This document shows, piece by piece, positions 62,372 through 64,000 of a DNA stretch of 64,000 nt. The notes below the pieces were generated by a model. That model had not been told where the DNA came from and did not search any database. It worked only from the letters and a program-made list of their open reading frames with translations. The stretch spans positions 60,311 through 124,310 of the forward strand of contig LQPU01000014.1 in assembly GCA_002101905.1 (NCBI GenBank). The letters are read 5' to 3'. The position numbers and the translations under genes were made by a program. The first letter of the stretch is position 1. Each line of letters begins with the position of its first letter. The DNA comes from Mycobacterium shimoidei (GTDB lineage: Bacteria; Actinomycetota; Actinomycetes; Mycobacteriales; Mycobacteriaceae).

Positions 62372-63928
62372 GTGACCGCGCCGGTGTGGATGGCCTCGCC
62401 CCCGGAGGTGCATTCGGCGTTGCTGAGCAGTGGCCCGGGACCGGAAGCGTTGTTGGCAGCGGCGGGGGCGTGGAAGTCGTTGAGTACCGAATATGCGGCG
62501 GTGGCCGACGAGTTGACGGCGCTGCTCGGACGGGTGCAGGCAGCCTCCTGGGAGGGACCCACGGCCGAGTCCTACGTGGCCGCAAATGTGCCGTTTCTGG
62601 CCTGGTTGACCCAGGCCAGCGCGCACAGCTCGGTCGCCGCCGTCCAGCATGAGACGCTGGCGGCGGCCTACACCGCCGCGTTGGCGGCGATGCCGACCCT
62701 CGCCGAGCTGGCCACCAACCATGCCGTGCACGCGGTGCTGGTCGCTACCAATTTCTTTGGCATCAACACGATTCCGATTGCACTCAACGAGGCCGACTAT
62801 GTGCGGATGTGGGTTCAGGCGGCCACCACCATGGCGACCTACCAGGCGGTCTCCGGCGCTGCGGTGGCGTCGGTGCCACCGACCGAGCCGGCGCCGCCGA
62901 TCGAAAAATCCGATGCCTCAGCCCTGCACTCGGACGACGCTCCCGACCCCACCGTCGACAACCCGGTCGACGACCTCATCGCGAACATCCTGAAGAACTT
63001 CGGAGTGAACTGGGACCCCGCCAACGGCACGGTCAACGGACTCCCGTACGACTCGTATACCGACCCGAGCCAGCCGCTTTTCTGGGTGGTCCGGACGCTC
63101 GAGTTCGGCGAGGATTTTCAGCAGGTGGGCCAATTGCTGATGACCAATCCGGGCGCGGCCTTCCAGTACCTCGTTCAGCTGGCGCTGTTCGACTGGCCGA
63201 CGCATATCGCCGAAATCGCTACCGGGCTGAGCCAGAATCCGGCGTTGCTGGCGGTCGCGGCCGGTGCCGCGGTGGCTCCCGCGGGGTCCGTGGGCGGAAT
63301 CGCAGGACTCGCCGGGCTCGCCGGCCTTCCTCAGGCGACGGTCCCACCGGCAGTGGCGCCGGCACCCGTCGCGACGTCGCAGAGCACGCTGCCCGTCGCC
63401 GGGACGGCGCCGACCGTCGCCGCGACGGCCGCGGCCCCTGCCGCGTCGTCGGCGCCTGCGCCCACCGCGACCGTGAGCACTGTCGCCGGCCCCACGCCAC
63501 CAGCCCCGCCCCCGACAGCCGCCGGTGGGGCGGGCTTCCTGCCGCCCTATGTGATCGGGCCGCCCGGCATCGGATCCTCGTCGCGGATGAGCGCCGCCGC
63601 CGGCTCCAGCGCCAAACGCAAAGCGCCCGAACCGGATACAGCGGCCGCCTCAGCCAGCGCGCGGCGCGAGGCCCGCGCGCGGCGACGCCGGCGGGCTCCG
63701 CAGCGCGCACACGGCGACCAATTCGCGGACATGAACGTAGCGGTCGACCCGCAATGGGCCACGGTGCTGACGTCGGATGCGGGGGCGGGGTCGTTGGGGT
63801 TTAGTGGGAACGGTCGTGGGCCGGTGGCGGTGGGGTTGGCGAGGTTGGCTGGTGATGAGTTTGGTGTGGGGCCGGGTGTGCCGATGCTGCCGGGCAGTTG
63901 GGATGGTGAGGAAAGGGGAGTCGGATGA
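62372..63928 (+). CDS. PPE family protein (PPE4/PPE20 type)
   Basis: The protein is 518 aa. The PPE domain (1-175) has [20 protein letters not shown], the WEG form of the WxG motif near residue 60 and [20 protein letters not shown], as in PPE4 of ESX-3. A Pro/Ala-rich middle (about 310-400) and an Arg-rich patch ([17 protein letters not shown]) precede the PPE4-like end [20 protein letters not shown]. From about 63777 codon choice changes sharply to G/T in third positions. The stop overlaps the esxG start by 4 bases. Confidence 0.93.
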   Translation: MTAPVWMASPPEVHSALLSSGPGPEALLAAAGAWKSLSTEYAAVADELTALLGRVQAASWEGPTAESYVAANVPFLAWLTQASAHSSVAAVQHETLAAAYTAALAAMPTLAELATNHAVHAVLVATNFFGINTIPIALNEADYVRMWVQAATTMATYQAVSGAAVASVPPTEPAPPIEKSDASALHSDDAPDPTVDNPVDDLIANILKNFGVNWDPANGTVNGLPYDSYTDPSQPLFWVVRTLEFGEDFQQVGQLLMTNPGAAFQYLVQLALFDWPTHIAEIATGLSQNPALLAVAAGAAVAPAGSVGGIAGLAGLAGLPQATVPPAVAPAPVATSQSTLPVAGTAPTVAATAAAPAASSAPAPTATVSTVAGPTPPAPPPTAAGGAGFLPPYVIGPPGIGSSSRMSAAAGSSAKRKAPEPDTAAASASARREARARRRRRAPQRAHGDQFADMNVAVDPQWATVLTSDAGAGSLGFSGNGRGPVAVGLARLAGDEFGVGPGVPMLPGSWDGEERGVG

Positions 63929-64000
63929 GCATGTTGGATGCGCATATTCCGCAGTTGGTGGCGTCGCAGTCGGCGTTTGCGGCTAAGGCGGGGTTGAACA
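63925..64000 (+). CDS. EsxG-like WXG100 protein, 5' part
   Basis: Only 25 codons are in the window: [20 protein letters not shown] then KAGLN, almost identical to the start of EsxG (TB9.8, Rv0287) of ESX-3. The gene continues past base 64000, and an esxH-like partner is expected next. With the PE and PPE genes it reproduces the PE5-PPE4-esxG order, but no ecc secretion-machine genes are in view, so this may be a satellite duplication (like Rv3019c-Rv3022c) or the edge of ESX-3 itself. Confidence 0.9.
   Translation, partial: MSMLDAHIPQLVASQSAFAAKAGLN

Overview
The window is chromosomal DNA of a Mycobacterium, most likely a slow-growing non-tuberculous species. The evidence is high GC, many GTG starts, PGRS glycine-rich proteins, a PE/PPE/EsxG module, lprG-P55 and mIHF. 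Gene order from carB to ctaB follows the M. tuberculosis Rv1384-Rv1451 region (recalled from knowledge, not searched), interrupted by accessory islands. The species cannot be named from the sequence alone.

Layout. 1-7745: core genes carB(3' part)-pyrF, a Mop/TOBE regulator, mihF-gmk-rpoZ-coaBC-metK. 7742-11530: minus-strand lipI-lipH-IscA-like-flavin monooxygenase. 11529-14258: YhhN-family membrane protein and priA. 14288-22914: an accessory locus with two secreted PGRS proteins that lack a PE domain, two paralogous small secreted repeat proteins (one frameshifted), a stand-alone sigma-region-4-like protein and an 893-aa LuxR ATPase regulator. Four copies of one palindromic box, found by eye, tie this locus together. 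22971-26322: MDMPI-like protein, a short second aconitase, an LpqN-type lipoprotein. 26345-30414: fmt-rsmB-rpe-ribG. 30600-31846: secreted PE-PPE-type hydrolase and an IS3 remnant. 31843-34805: P55-lprG (minus) and ribC. 34819-37726: SDR / luciferase-like (frameshifted) / F420-NADP reductase-like / MarR cassette inserted between ribC and ribA2. 37903-40120: ribA2-ribH-PH protein. 40121-41742: decayed small gene, terminator and a GjpA-like exported protein behind a candidate IdeR box. 41971-46842: uvrC-rapZ-cuvA-whiA. 46868-50470: DUF222/HNH protein and a DUF3556 membrane protein. 50571-53858: gap-pgk-tpiA-secG. 53861-60799 (minus): tkt-tal-zwf-opcA-pgl and a coiled-coil protein. 61005-61928: ctaB. 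62067-end: PE-PPE-esxG (esxG cut by the window edge) behind a candidate Zur box.

Functional themes. Glycolysis (gap-pgk-tpiA) and the pentose-phosphate genes (tkt-tal-zwf-opcA-pgl, plus rpe further upstream) lie close together, as does riboflavin synthesis (ribG, ribC, ribA2, ribH). uvrC-rapZ-cuvA-whiA is the usual actinobacterial repair and envelope/division cluster. Exported-protein loci show candidate metal control (IdeR, Zur) or control by the new palindromic box. No tRNA, rRNA, CRISPR array, intact insertion sequence or recognisable riboswitch was seen.
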